A stretch of DNA of 64,000 bases from JBEDUK01 sp963781595 (lineage in GTDB: Bacteria > Actinomycetota > UBA4738). The notes below the pieces were generated by a model. It saw nothing but the letters and a program-made list of their open reading frames with translations, did no database searches and was not told where the DNA came from. This document shows positions 51,226 to 61,651 of the stretch, piece after piece. A program made the position numbers and the translations under genes. Positions within the stretch are counted from its first letter, which is position 1; the number at the start of each line of letters is the position of its first letter. The stretch is from positions 496,001-560,000 of the forward strand of contig CAWAGG010000006.1 in NCBI GenBank assembly GCA_963781595.1, given 5' to 3'.

Positions 51226-52162
51226 CGGAAGCGATGTGGGGGACCGGCTCCGTCGTTCGACGCAGGAGGTGAACCCGCCCGACGGCGATCCGTTCGAACG
51301 ACTGCAGCGGCGGCGCGCGCGAAAGCACCGGCGCGAACGGCTGCTGGCCGGCGGGATCTCCGTGGCGTTGGTCGGAGCGTTGATCGCCGGTTCGCTGATG
51401 GTCCTGCACGGCACCCGGACGCGCGCCGGCGGCGCGGCCTCCGGTGGCGCGGCCTCCGGCGGCGGCCCGAGCGTCCCGGTGGAGCTCCAGCCCGGCCAGT
51501 ACCTCTACATGAAGCAGACGCTCGTCCTGCATGGGGACACGTTCACGACCGAGACGTGGTGGGCGACCGACGGGTCCGGCCGGCAGCGGATCACGTGTTC
51601 GACGAAGGACTGCGTCACCGACTCGGGCCCCGGGTACACGTCGGCGTACGGGACCGAGGGCGACGAGACGTTCGGCCCGGGGCGGTTCCCGACGGATGAC
51701 GACCTGACGGGACTGTCGACCGACCCGGACACGCTTCGGCAGCAGCTGATCGATCGAACCGCGCCCGGCGGGCGGTCACCCGAACCCGCGTTCTCGCCCG
51801 GGCCGGAGCTGGGGCCTGGGGTGACGGTCGGTGGCCTGCTGTCCGCGATCGCGAACATCCTGCAGGATCCGAACGGTCAGCCGGCCCTGAAGGCCGCGGT
51901 CTTCGAGGTGGCCGCCGGCGTGCCCGGGGTCGACGTCCGAACCGGAACCACGGACCCGGACGGTCGCGTCGCCACGTCACTGAGGTTCCCGGTCGAGTTC
52001 GGCGCGACGTTCGACTACTACTTCGATCCCACGACCGAGCTCCTGATGGGGTACGCACCCACCGGGACCGAGTACTTCACCGAGTTCGACCAGGGGATCG
52101 TCGGCTCGACGGACATCACGCCGACCGGCGACCAGTGGGTGTTCCCGCCGGCGACGCCGTAG
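51218..52162 (+). CDS. CU044_5270-like membrane protein, sigma-factor partner
   Basis: 314 residues. A basic cytoplasmic segment (about 1-43, RLQRRRARKHRRERL) precedes one helix (about 44-65) and an extracytoplasmic domain (PGQYLYMKQTLVL, then TETWWATDGSGRQRI), as in the CU044_5270 family that follows ECF sigma genes in Actinobacteria. It may act as an anti-sigma or surface sensor; this is inference. ATG 51218 follows GGTGGAG and overlaps the sigma gene. Confidence 0.78.
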   Translation: MGSGSDVGDRLRRSTQEVNPPDGDPFERLQRRRARKHRRERLLAGGISVALVGALIAGSLMVLHGTRTRAGGAASGGAASGGGPSVPVELQPGQYLYMKQTLVLHGDTFTTETWWATDGSGRQRITCSTKDCVTDSGPGYTSAYGTEGDETFGPGRFPTDDDLTGLSTDPDTLRQQLIDRTAPGGRSPEPAFSPGPELGPGVTVGGLLSAIANILQDPNGQPALKAAVFEVAAGVPGVDVRTGTTDPDGRVATSLRFPVEFGATFDYYFDPTTELLMGYAPTGTEYFTEFDQGIVGSTDITPTGDQWVFPPATP

Positions 52163-52212
52163 GTCCAAACCCGGCCCGGAGCGGCTCGGGTTGCCCGTTC
52201 GCGATCGCTCGT

Positions 52213-52218
52213 TACGAT
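52213..52218 (+). promoter_or_regulatory. -10 box of the TPR protein gene (leaderless)
   Basis: TACGAT lies 6 bases before GTG 52225. Confidence 0.6.
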
Positions 52219-52224
52219 GGCGCC

Positions 52225-53362
52225 GTGTCCGCCACCGAGGCGCTCGCCAGCGGGAACCGAGCCCTGCAGTCGTGGTCGTGGGACGAGGCCCGCCAGGCGT
52301 TCCAGGCGGCCGTGGACGAGGAACCGAGCGCGGAGGCCTACGACGGGCTCGCGACCGCCGCGGCGCTCCTGGACGACGGCACCGCGGCGATCGCCGCGCG
52401 TGAGGCCGCCTACCGCCTGTACCGGGAGCGCGGCGACGACGCGTCCGCCGCCCGTGCCGCCATCACGCTCGCCACGTTCGCCATGGACTTCCGCGCCGAA
52501 CCGGCGGTCGCGTCCGGCTGGCTCGAACGCGCCGGCGCGCTGGTCCGGGACGAGCCCGACTCTCCGACGACGGCCGCGGTGGTCGGCCTGCAGGGCTACA
52601 TGGCGTGGGCGTTCGACAAGGATCTCGAGCGCGCGCTGACCCTCTGCCGCACGTCGCTCGACATCGCGCGCTCGGTCGGCGAGATCCACACCGAGATGCT
52701 GGCCACGGGATGCCTCGGCCTGGTGCTGGTCAGCTCGGGCAGCGTCGCCGAGGGCATGAGGCTGCTCGACCTGGCCGCCGCCGCGGCGGTGGGCGGCGAG
52801 CTGCCGGACCGGGAGGCCGCGGTGAACGTCTGCTGCTTCCTGGTGACCGCCTGCGCGCGGGTCCGCGACTACGACCGGACGGCCGAATGGTCCGGCCACG
52901 TGCTGGACATGGCGACCGGGTGGACGAACGTCGCGATGTTCAGCATCCCTCGGGTCGAGAACGCCGAGGCGCTGATCTGGTGGGGTCGGTGGGACGAGGC
53001 CGAACGCCATCTGCTCGGCGTGATCGTCGATTCTGAACGCCGTCCGGCCGGCGCGGCGTACGCCTCGCTCCGCCTAGCCGACCTGCGGCGGCGCCAGGGG
53101 CGGTTCGACGACGCGGAAGCGTTGCTGGACGAACTCGATGCCCGGCCCCACCGATCCGGCCTCGCGTACCACACGGTCGCGGCGCGGGCGGCGCTGGCGC
53201 TCGACCGGGGCGACCCGGGCCGGGCGCTGGAGGCCGCGGAGCGCTTCCTCCGGGGGGTCCCGCCCGAGTACCCCGTCGAGCTGATCGGCGCCGCTCGAGG
53301 TCCTGGCCGCCGCGCGCGCGGCGACCGGCGATGCGGAGGGCGCATCCGCGGCATCCCGGTGA
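52225..53362 (+). CDS. TPR-repeat protein, probable N-terminal part of a LuxR-type regulator (frameshifted and truncated)
   Basis: About 380 residues of helical TPR-like repeats (SWSWDEARQAFQAAVDEEP, AEGMRLLDLAAAAAV, WGRWDEAERHLLGVI, QGRFDDAEALLDEL). The frame changes near 53292: the written frame gives an Arg-rich tail to 53367, while the +1 frame continues as ALEVLAAARAATGDAEGAS before stopping at TGA 53360-53362. Related proteins normally go on through more repeats to a C-terminal LuxR helix-turn-helix, which is absent. The end coincides with the start of the AT-richer island, so the gene is probably truncated by it. GTG 52225 follows TACGAT by six bases. Confidence 0.78.
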
Positions 53363-53363
53363 T

Positions 53364-53834
53364 ATGAAGACCGAACGACGGGACTGGCGCCTTACTCACG
53401 AGCCCGTTGGCGCCACGTATCACGAGCTGCTCGCTTGCGCCTCGGTGGCTACAACCTCGCTCGGACTGATTACATACGCCTCACGCCAACTTAGCCAGGA
53501 TGGGCTGCTGGTCGACCTATCGCAGTACAAGAAGTCAAGCAAGACCGTAACGGCTTGGCCTGGAAGCACACTTGCGGACGGTTATGTCGCCGAACTTGAG
53601 ACCTTCGATTACGATTCGGCCGTGGCCGCAGTCCTCCTTCGCTATACACGCCGGCTCTACGATTGGGGATACCCATACCTCCCAGACGACCCGCACTGGC
53701 TGCGGAAGGACGGATCACTCTGGCTGGGAACGATTGTTCATGAGGAAGTCGCTTGGCTGGAATTGTCCTCTGCCGAGCGAGCCGCGATTGAACAGTCGTC
53801 GCCTTCTGTGTCGGAGTTGCTGATACCTGCCTGA
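53364..53834 (+). CDS. Hypothetical protein (156 aa) in an AT-richer island
   Basis: A soluble protein rich in Tyr, Trp and Leu: ATYHELLACASVATTSLGLI, LLRYTRRLYDWGYPYLPDD and EEVAWLELSSAERAAIEQ. No family recognised. Codon use is visibly less GC-biased than in the flanking genes, suggesting transfer. It lies directly upstream of an Rhs remnant, a place where immunity proteins of polymorphic toxins often sit, but there is no direct evidence for that role. The ATG at 53364 begins immediately after the TPR frame ends. Confidence 0.6.
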   Translation: MKTERRDWRLTHEPVGATYHELLACASVATTSLGLITYASRQLSQDGLLVDLSQYKKSSKTVTAWPGSTLADGYVAELETFDYDSAVAAVLLRYTRRLYDWGYPYLPDDPHWLRKDGSLWLGTIVHEEVAWLELSSAERAAIEQSSPSVSELLIPA

Positions 53835-53867
53835 GGGCATTTGGATTCGTCAATCACGACCTTGCGA

Positions 53868-54540
53868 GCCGGATGACCAGGCCACGGTCTCCGGGACCAC
53901 GACGACGTACGCCTACGACTGGGACGGCAACCGCCTCTCGGCGAGCACCGGGGGCACCACGACGAGCTACCGCTGGGACACGAACGATCCTGGCGACCGA
54001 GACCGACGGCTCGGGCTCGACGCTCCGGGGCTACGATTACGGTTGGGGACTGGGACTCGATGACGACCGACGCAGGCACGACGTTCTACGACCACCGCGA
54101 CGCCTACGTCAACGCCGCGAACATCACGACCTCGGGGCGGCTCGACCCGCTGGACGTACGCCTACGGCGCGTTCGGGGTCGCGACCTCGGCGACGTCCTC
54201 CGGTGGGAGCCCGCCGACGAACGTGACGCGCTTCGATTCGCAGTTGCTCGATCCGGCGAACTCGCTATATGACCTGCGGCGGGCGTCTACGACCCCTCGC
54301 TCGGACGGTTCCTGCAGCAAGAGCCGGTGCCGAACCCGCTGACGACACCGTACACGGGGGCTACGTGTATGCGACGAACCACCCGACGACGCTGAGCGAT
54401 CCGTCCGGCACGCCGATCGGTCCCCCGGGCAACTTCAACCGGAGTGGCAGCTTCCTTGGCGACTGGTGGGCCGGGGACAAAGAGCCATACGCCGATTGGA
54501 AAGCGGACCGACGGCACCGAACGTCGTTGGTGGACTAATG
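53868..54540 (+). pseudogene. Rhs/YD-repeat protein remnant with multiple frameshifts
   Basis: Fragments of one Rhs protein lie in alternating frames: TTTTYAYDWDGNRLSASTGG (53902-53961 region), ATETDGSGSTLRGYDYG (53991-54045), MTTDAGTTFYDHRDAY (54060-54107), TYAYGAFGVATSATSSGG and FDSQLLDPANSLYDLR (54154-54280), the Rhs core VYDPSLGRFLQQEP (54285-54326) and YVYATNHPTTLSDPSGT (54362-54412). At least five frame changes occur in 650 bases, and the N-terminal bulk is missing. The last frame reads on to a stop at 54538 with a variable tip (WWAGDKEPYADWKADRR). The following 240 bases hold only scraps of open frame. Confidence 0.85.
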
Positions 54541-54783
54541 ATTGCCGCTGACGGGGGCGCGCTCGCCTGCTTCTACGCATTCGCCGCTTGCGCGACGGCC
54601 CTGTCGTCGTCCGTCGCTGTGTCCGTGGGTGCTCCAATGCGCGCAGGCAGCGTCCGCTAATCTTCAACTCGCGAATGGAGTCGCTGAGCAACGGGCGGCA
54701 CGCTCGTGGAGGCCGGAGGCGATGGCTAGGTCATCCAAGCCGGCAACATCGTCATACGAGTCATGAATTCGGGAGGAGGACGA

Positions 54784-54987
54784 GTGGACTATTGGAAGTT
54801 GTCGGTGGGCCGGGAAAGCGGCCCATACGGCAAGCGGCGCCGCTACGAACGATCCGGCGCTCACGCACAACCCGATTACGTCTACGTCGCTGGACGACAT
54901 CATGAACATCTTTCGGAGGCTGAGGCAATGAGTACGTTGAATGCGCTGTGGGGCGGAACTCTTCGACGCATTGAGATTGCCCTATAA
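54784..54987 (+). CDS. Small hypothetical protein (67 aa) in the Rhs island
   Basis: A charged protein (MDYWKLSVGRESGPYGKRRR, then YVYVAGRHHEHLSEAEAMSTL). No family recognised. The start is GTG 54784 because GGGAGGAGG (54771-54779) precedes it at good spacing; an ATG at 54763 lies before that ribosome binding site. This is one of few genes here with a strong ribosome binding site, consistent with foreign origin. Could be an immunity protein or an orphan Rhs tip. Confidence 0.45.
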   Translation: MDYWKLSVGRESGPYGKRRRYERSGAHAQPDYVYVAGRHHEHLSEAEAMSTLNALWGGTLRRIEIAL

Positions 54988-55066
54988 GACCGAGCGGTCG
55001 TGCTGAGTGTGGATGTGTCGCATGAGAGGGCCGTTCTGCTGAGCGACATGCTATGAGACTCGGGAG

Positions 55067-55261
55067 GTGACGGAACTGAGGTTTGCCAACTCTCTCGAGT
55101 CGAACTACGTTGAGACGACTGAAGTGCGTGTGCGTCCCGCTCCGCCGGACCAGTGGGAATTGGAGTTCGTGTTGTGGGTTGAGAAATCGCAATTGACCAT
55201 ACGATGCACGAGAGTCTTGCTAGACGACGAAGTGCCGGTCGAAGTCATTGATGGTATCTGA
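55067..55261 (+). CDS. Small hypothetical protein (about 64 aa) in the Rhs island
   Basis: Strand-rich short protein (EVRVRPAPPDQWELEFVLWV, then QLTIRCTRVLLDDEVPVEVI) with AT-richer codon use. GGGAGG at 55062-55067 overlaps the GTG at 55067, so the real start may be a downstream non-ATG codon. No family recognised; low confidence that it is expressed. Confidence 0.4.
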   Translation: MTELRFANSLESNYVETTEVRVRPAPPDQWELEFVLWVEKSQLTIRCTRVLLDDEVPVEVIDGI

Positions 55262-55692
55262 GCCGTGTCCGGCCTGAACGTGGGCACTATGATCTAGGGT
55301 GCCGTGCTGGCGTTCGGATCGCTCGATTGAGGAAGGAGTCCTGCAGCTCCTATCCGACTGATGGCCTTGGGTACTGCGGGTCAGGCACCGTCGGGATGGC
55401 TGCCGGTCGTCTAAGCCGCTCGTTCGCCGGCATCGGAACTCAACCCAGGCCACATCCGACGCCCTCGGAGCCGGTGCGCCTCGGCGGGCGGGCCCCCATC
55501 CCGTGCGGGCGTAGACCCGATGTTCTCCGCGGGGGAATCGTCTGGTCGCCTGGGTCGTGCTAGCGGCCAGCGCACCGGGAAGTCGTCTGGACCCGCTTTC
55601 GGGAACATCAGCGACTCCACCGAAGTGGGGGAACACCAGAGCCTCCACCATTCCCAGGGCGATTCACTGGGCAGGTCGTCGCGCGCGGCGTC
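55262..55692. other. Intergenic end of the AT-richer island
   Basis: About 430 bases between the last small gene and fumarase. Only short open frames without ribosome binding sites are present; no repeat, tRNA or integrase trace was recognised. GC content rises back to the window's norm towards 55692. Confidence 0.5.
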
Positions 55693-57117
<1,425 letters not shown>

Positions 57118-57127
57118 CGCGTCAGCC

Positions 57128-57133
57128 AGCCTA
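57128..57133 (-). promoter_or_regulatory. -10 box of fumC (leaderless)
   Basis: Minus-strand TAGGCT lies 10 bases before ATG 57117. Confidence 0.5.
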
Positions 57134-57199
57134 GTCCGCTGATCGAGGTCCCGATCGGTCGACGACGGGCTCGGGTGCCCGTGTCCTGCTGGGAGCGAC

Positions 57200-59269
57200 C
57201 TACCAGGGCTCCGCGAGCCGCACGACCTCACGGAGGAAGGGGACCTCGTCGCCCTCATCGGGTTCGTCCATCCGTTCGGCGTAACGCCGGCCGTCCCACA
57301 CGGCCGCCGCGATCGTCCCGGGGACGAGCGCGTCGCCGACGGCTCGGACGGAAGTCAGGCCGGAGTCGGGCCACTCCTCCGCCCGCGACGTGAGGGCCGT
57401 GGCCAGCCGGTCCTCGGGCAGCCGCGCGGTGACCACGACCAGAGCGTCGCACCCGATCTTCGACTCCTCGTCGGTGTAGACGCACGCCGTGCGGGCGACG
57501 CCCGGCTCGGCGCCGACGAGCGCCCGCGATGTCGCGACCCTGACGCCCAGTTCCAGGACGCGACGTTGGATCCGTTCCTGTTCCATCGTGTTCGTCGTCC
57601 ACTCGGACACGCGCGCCGCGGGCGTCACGAACGTCACGGCGAACCCCTCGCGGGCGAGCAGTTCGGCCAGGACGCCCCCCATGTAGTAGTGGTCGTCGTC
57701 GAAGAGCACCACGCGCTCGCCGCCGGGACGCGCGCCGGCCATCAGGTCGTCCGGGGTCAGGACCTGGACGCCGTCGCCGAACGACAGGCCCTTGGGGTGC
57801 CAGCGCCCGCCGGCGTCAGCCCGCCATCGTGAGCCCGTCGCCACGGCCACATGGTCGAAGTCGTACGAGAGCACCTCGTCGACCGTCACCTCGCTCCCGA
57901 GGGCGATGTCGACGTTCGGCAGGCGTTCGATCTGGGACTGGCGGTAGTCCAGCACGCGGATCCACGCCGCGAGACCTGGGAGGCGTGCCTCCCGCGCGAC
58001 GCGGCCGCCGAGCGAATCCGTCGCGTCCGCCAGCATGACCTCGTAGCCGCGCTTCCCGAGCGCCTGGGCTGCCTCCAGCCCGGCCGGGCCGGCGCCGACC
58101 ACCAGGACCCTCGCGTCCGTGTCCCTCGGGCGGATCCGTTCCGGATGCCACCCGCGGCGCCACTCCTCGCCCATCGACGGGTTCTGCGTGCAGCGGATCG
58201 GCGTGATCGTGCCGTCGCCGGCCACACAGATGTTGCAGCCGATGCACTCGCGGATGTCCTCGTACCGGCCCTCCTCGATCTTCACCGGGAGGAACGGATC
58301 CGCGATCGACGGCCGGGCGGCGCCGATGAAGTCCAGGACGCCGCTTCGGATCATCCGCACCATCGTGTCCGCCGACGTGAAGCGACCGACGCCGACGACG
58401 GGCTTCGTGGTCAGGACCTTCAGCCCGCGCACGTATGCCTCCTGGGCGCCCTCCTCGCCGAACCGGGACGTGACCGAGTCGTCCTCCCAGGCTCCGGCGA
58501 CGAAGTCCCACAGGTCGGGCAGCTCGCCGACGAGCCCGAGGACCGCTTCGATGTCACCACGCCCGAGGCCTTCGTCGCCGGCCAGCTCGTCGACCATGAT
58601 CCGGCACGCGACCGCCGCCCTCCCGTCGACCTCCTCCACGGTGTCCTCCAGCACCTCCCGGAGGAGGCGGGCGCGGTTCGCGATGCTCCCGCCGTAGCCA
58701 TCCGTGCGCCCGTTCAGCCGAGGCGACAGGAACTGCCCGATCGTGTTCAGCCCGTGCGCGGCGTAGACGTAGACCAGGTCGAACCCCGCTTGGAGCGAAC
58801 GCCGGACGGCCGCGCGGTGCCGGCGCCGAAGGACCGCGATGTCGTCGAGCCCCATCTCGCGGACCTGGACCGGGTCGAACGTCTCGACCGGCAGGTTTCC
58901 CACGCTCACGCCGGCCTCGCGGCTGTAGAGGTTCGCGCTGGTCCGGCCGTTGTGGCACAGCTCGATCCCGGCGAGCGATCCGTGTTCGTGGATCTTTTCC
59001 GCCTGCCGGGCGAGGGCCGGGATGTCGGCGTCGTCCCACAGGCGGCCCTCGACGTACGGCGAGACCTCGGAGGACGGGTGGATCTCGACCTCCTCGGTGC
59101 AGACGACCGCCCAGCCGCCTTCGGCCTTGATGCCGCGCATCACCGCGAGCGCGGTTGGATCGCGGTGGCCCATCCCGTTGCAGTGCGGGACCTGGAAGAA
59201 GCGGTTGCGCGCCGTCGCCGGTCCGATCCGGACCGGTTCGAACAACACGTCGTGCCTGGGATCGCGCAT
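57200..59269 (-). CDS. Trimethylamine/dimethylamine dehydrogenase-like iron-sulfur flavoprotein
   Basis: 689 residues in three parts: an OYE-type TIM barrel (about 1-330), a 4Fe-4S site (ECIGCNICVAGDG then PIRCTQN, about 340-365) and an NAD(P)/FAD-binding-like C-terminus (ARVLVVGAGPAGLEAAQALG). Cys30 in FFQVPHCNGMG is at the same number as the Cys that covalently holds FMN in trimethylamine dehydrogenase. The family oxidatively demethylates methylamines or oxidises histamine or related amines and passes electrons to ETF; the substrate here is unproven. ATG 59269 is chosen over 59302 because it gives the family's N-terminus and lies just after TACAGG. A perfect palindrome sits upstream. Confidence 0.9.
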   Translation of the reverse strand: MRDPRHDVLFEPVRIGPATARNRFFQVPHCNGMGHRDPTALAVMRGIKAEGGWAVVCTEEVEIHPSSEVSPYVEGRLWDDADIPALARQAEKIHEHGSLAGIELCHNGRTSANLYSREAGVSVGNLPVETFDPVQVREMGLDDIAVLRRRHRAAVRRSLQAGFDLVYVYAAHGLNTIGQFLSPRLNGRTDGYGGSIANRARLLREVLEDTVEEVDGRAAVACRIMVDELAGDEGLGRGDIEAVLGLVGELPDLWDFVAGAWEDDSVTSRFGEEGAQEAYVRGLKVLTTKPVVGVGRFTSADTMVRMIRSGVLDFIGAARPSIADPFLPVKIEEGRYEDIRECIGCNICVAGDGTITPIRCTQNPSMGEEWRRGWHPERIRPRDTDARVLVVGAGPAGLEAAQALGKRGYEVMLADATDSLGGRVAREARLPGLAAWIRVLDYRQSQIERLPNVDIALGSEVTVDEVLSYDFDHVAVATGSRWRADAGGRWHPKGLSFGDGVQVLTPDDLMAGARPGGERVVLFDDDHYYMGGVLAELLAREGFAVTFVTPAARVSEWTTNTMEQERIQRRVLELGVRVATSRALVGAEPGVARTACVYTDEESKIGCDALVVVTARLPEDRLATALTSRAEEWPDSGLTSVRAVGDALVPGTIAAAVWDGRRYAERMDEPDEGDEVPFLREVVRLAEPW

Positions 59270-59273
59270 ATCG

Positions 59274-59301
59274 CCTGTACCGATTCCTGAACGGCCGTTC
59301 A
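59274..59301 (-). promoter_or_regulatory. Palindromic operator and promoter of the TMADH-like gene
   Basis: TGAACGGCCGTTCA (59288-59301) is a perfect 14-base palindrome. On the minus strand TTGAAC overlaps it as a -35 box, and TACAGG (59274-59279) 17 bases further serves as -10, four bases before the ATG. The palindrome fits a TetR-family operator. It also contains GAAC-N4-GTTC but fails the LexA consensus at the centre and flanks, so TetR is preferred. Confidence 0.6.
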
Positions 59302-59500
59302 AAGCTGCCGGCGGGCATCATCCCACACGGGGCCGGAGGGTCGCCGCCCGGCCTTCGGCGCGGAGGCCGTTCGGCCCCGAGCGCTCGAACCTGGCCCTCG
59401 CTACGCTGGCTCGGCAGACCGAAGCGGGAGGATCCAGGCGACGGAGACGAACGACATCGCGAGTGCGGCCGTCGCGGAGGGGCGTCAGGACGGCAACCCC

Positions 59501-60430
59501 GTGCTGAACTGCCGCGACCTGCGGAAATCGTTCGACGACCTGGTCGCCGTCGACGGGGTGGGGTTCGACATCGCGCCGGGCGAGACCTATGGACTGCTCG
59601 GGCCGAACGGCGCCGGGAAGACGACGACGATCTCGATGGTCGCGGGGCTCCTGGAACGCGACCGGGGCGAGGTGATCGTCGACGGCCGGCCGCTCACCAC
59701 GACGAGCGTCCGGGCGAAAGGCGCGATCGGCTACGTGCCACAGGACCTGGCGATCTACCCGGACCTCTCCGGCGCGGAGAACCTGCGGTTCTTCGCCCGG
59801 CTCTACGGCATGTCGCCGGCCGACGCGCGTCGTCGCAGCGACGAGATCCTGGACGTGATCGGCCTGCGAGACCGGGGCGGCGACCGCACGAAGACGTACT
59901 CGGGCGGGATGAAGCGGCGGCTGAACATCGGGATCGGCCTGCTGCACCGGCCGAAGCTGTTGATCCTGGACGAGCCCACGGTCGGTGTCGATCCGCAGAG
60001 CCGCAACGCGATCCTGGAGAGCGTGGAGGGCCTCTCGGCGCAGGGGATGGCGGTCCTGTACACGACGCACTACATGGAGGAGGCCGAACGCCTCTGCGAC
60101 CGCGTCGGCATCATCGACCAGGGACAGCTGAAGGCCGAAGGCACGCGGCGCGAGCTGGTCGGCCTGGTGGGCGAACGCGACCGCGTGTCGCTGGACGCCG
60201 CCGGCGACCTGGAGGCCGCGGCCGCCGCGTGCCGAGCGCTCCCGGCCGTGCGGGACGCGAGCGCCGCCGACGGTTCGATCCAGCTGGTCGTGGACGACGC
60301 GCGGACGGCGCTGCCCGAGCTGCTCCAGGCCGTGACGTCGGCCGGCGTTCGGATCCGCAGCGTCGAGGTGACGGAGCCGAACCTCGAGGCCGTGTTCCTC
60401 CACCTGACCGGCAAGGCGCTCAGGGACTGA
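59501..60430 (+). CDS. ABC transporter ATP-binding protein (ABC-2 exporter)
   Basis: 309 residues. Walker A GPNGAGKT at 34-41, signature YSGGMKRRLNIGIGLL, Walker B LLILDEPTVGVDPQSR and switch His in YTTHYMEEAERL. The C-terminal extension ends VEVTEPNLEAVFLHLTGKAL, as in DrrA-like exporter ATPases. Two permease genes follow. Start is GTG 59501; an upstream in-frame stretch after GGGAGG has no usual start codon, so the N-terminus is slightly uncertain. Confidence 0.94.
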   Translation: MLNCRDLRKSFDDLVAVDGVGFDIAPGETYGLLGPNGAGKTTTISMVAGLLERDRGEVIVDGRPLTTTSVRAKGAIGYVPQDLAIYPDLSGAENLRFFARLYGMSPADARRRSDEILDVIGLRDRGGDRTKTYSGGMKRRLNIGIGLLHRPKLLILDEPTVGVDPQSRNAILESVEGLSAQGMAVLYTTHYMEEAERLCDRVGIIDQGQLKAEGTRRELVGLVGERDRVSLDAAGDLEAAAAACRALPAVRDASAADGSIQLVVDDARTALPELLQAVTSAGVRIRSVEVTEPNLEAVFLHLTGKALRD

Positions 60431-60445
60431 AGGGCTGGCGGACGG

Positions 60446-61651
60446 ATGCGAGCGGCCCTGCTGATCGCGGCGAAGGACCTCCGGGAGCGGTTGCGCGACC
60501 GGTCCGCCCTGATGTTCGCGTTCGTCGTGCCGCTCGGGCTGGCGTTCATCTTCAGCAGGATCCTGGGCGGCGTCGCGAGCGGCCAGGACGTCTTCTCCTA
60601 CGGCGTCGTCGACCTGGACCACGGGTCGGCGTCGCACGCGTTCGTCGACGACGTGTTGGGCGGCGTGGCGCGCCAGGGTGTGATCGACGTCCGGACGATC
60701 GGCACGCAGGCGCGGGCGCGCGCGATGGCCGCGGACGGAACGGTCGACGCCGTGTTCGTGATCCCCGCGGGGTTCACGGCCGCGACACAGTCCGGGGACC
60801 GGCGGGCGTCGATCCTGGTGGTCGGCAACGTGGACGCGTCGATCGCGAGACAGGTGGCCCGCTCGATCGCGGAGGCATACACGGCGAACCTGAACGCCGT
60901 CCGTCTGTCGGTCGCGGCGGTGGTCGCCACGCTCCCATCAGGCCCCGCGGAGGGCGGGCCGGGCGCAGCGCTGCTCGCGGGGCTCGCGCACAAGGCGGCC
61001 GCGATGAGCGAACCCGTGACGCTCCGCGACATCACGGCCGCGACGAAACAGCTCGACGCGACCACCTACCTGGCCGCGGGGATGGCGGTGTTCTTCCTGT
61101 TCTTCACGGTGCAGTTCGGCGTCTCGAGCCTGCTGGAGGAACGCAACGACGGGACCCTCGTCCGGCTGCTCGCGGCGCCGATCCCACGGGCGTCGATCCT
61201 GGCCGGGAAGATGCTCACGAGCTTCGTGCTCGGCTGCATCTCGATGTCGGTGCTGGCGATCGCCTCGACGCTGCTGTTCGGCGCGGACTGGGGGAACGTC
61301 GCCGGCGTCGGGGTCCTGATCGTGTGCGGCGTGCTCGCCGCGATGGGGATCATGGCCTTGGTCGCGACCATGGCGAAGACCGCCGAGCAGGCCGGGAACT
61401 GGCAGGCGATCATCGCGGTGATCCTCGGCCTCTTGGGCGGGACCTTCTTCGCGATCTCGCAGGCGCCGCCGTTCCTCGCGAAGCTCAGCCTCATCACGCC
61501 GCAGGCGTGGTTCATGCGTGGGCTCGGCGACCTCCACGGCGGCGGCCTCTCGACAGTGGTCGTGCCGGCGCTGGCGATGCTCGCGTTCGCGGCGGTGACG
61601 GGCGGGATCGCGGTGTCCAGGCTGGACCGGATCACGAGGCTGTCGCGATGA
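60446..61651 (+). CDS. ABC-2 type transporter permease (YhgE/NatB-like)
   Basis: 401 residues: helix near the N-terminus (about 22-42), a large extracytoplasmic domain (about 45-215), then five helices. RERLRDRSALMFAFVVPLGLAFIF before the first helix and LLEERNDGTLVRLLAAPIPR are ABC-2 hallmarks. It lies 15 bases after the ATPase gene and overlaps the second permease by ATGA. Cargo unknown. Confidence 0.93.
   Translation: MRAALLIAAKDLRERLRDRSALMFAFVVPLGLAFIFSRILGGVASGQDVFSYGVVDLDHGSASHAFVDDVLGGVARQGVIDVRTIGTQARARAMAADGTVDAVFVIPAGFTAATQSGDRRASILVVGNVDASIARQVARSIAEAYTANLNAVRLSVAAVVATLPSGPAEGGPGAALLAGLAHKAAAMSEPVTLRDITAATKQLDATTYLAAGMAVFFLFFTVQFGVSSLLEERNDGTLVRLLAAPIPRASILAGKMLTSFVLGCISMSVLAIASTLLFGADWGNVAGVGVLIVCGVLAAMGIMALVATMAKTAEQAGNWQAIIAVILGLLGGTFFAISQAPPFLAKLSLITPQAWFMRGLGDLHGGGLSTVVVPALAMLAFAAVTGGIAVSRLDRITRLSR

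Noticed and set aside
55327..55563. 78-codon open frame at the end of the island
   Set aside because: TTG start, no ribosome binding site or -10 at useful distance, Pro/Arg/Gly-rich and no homology recognised.
59288..59301. SOS box at the TMADH-like promoter
   Set aside because: Contains GAAC-N4-GTTC, but the centre GGCC and the T/A flanks do not fit CGAACRNRYGTTYG; a TetR-type operator is more likely.
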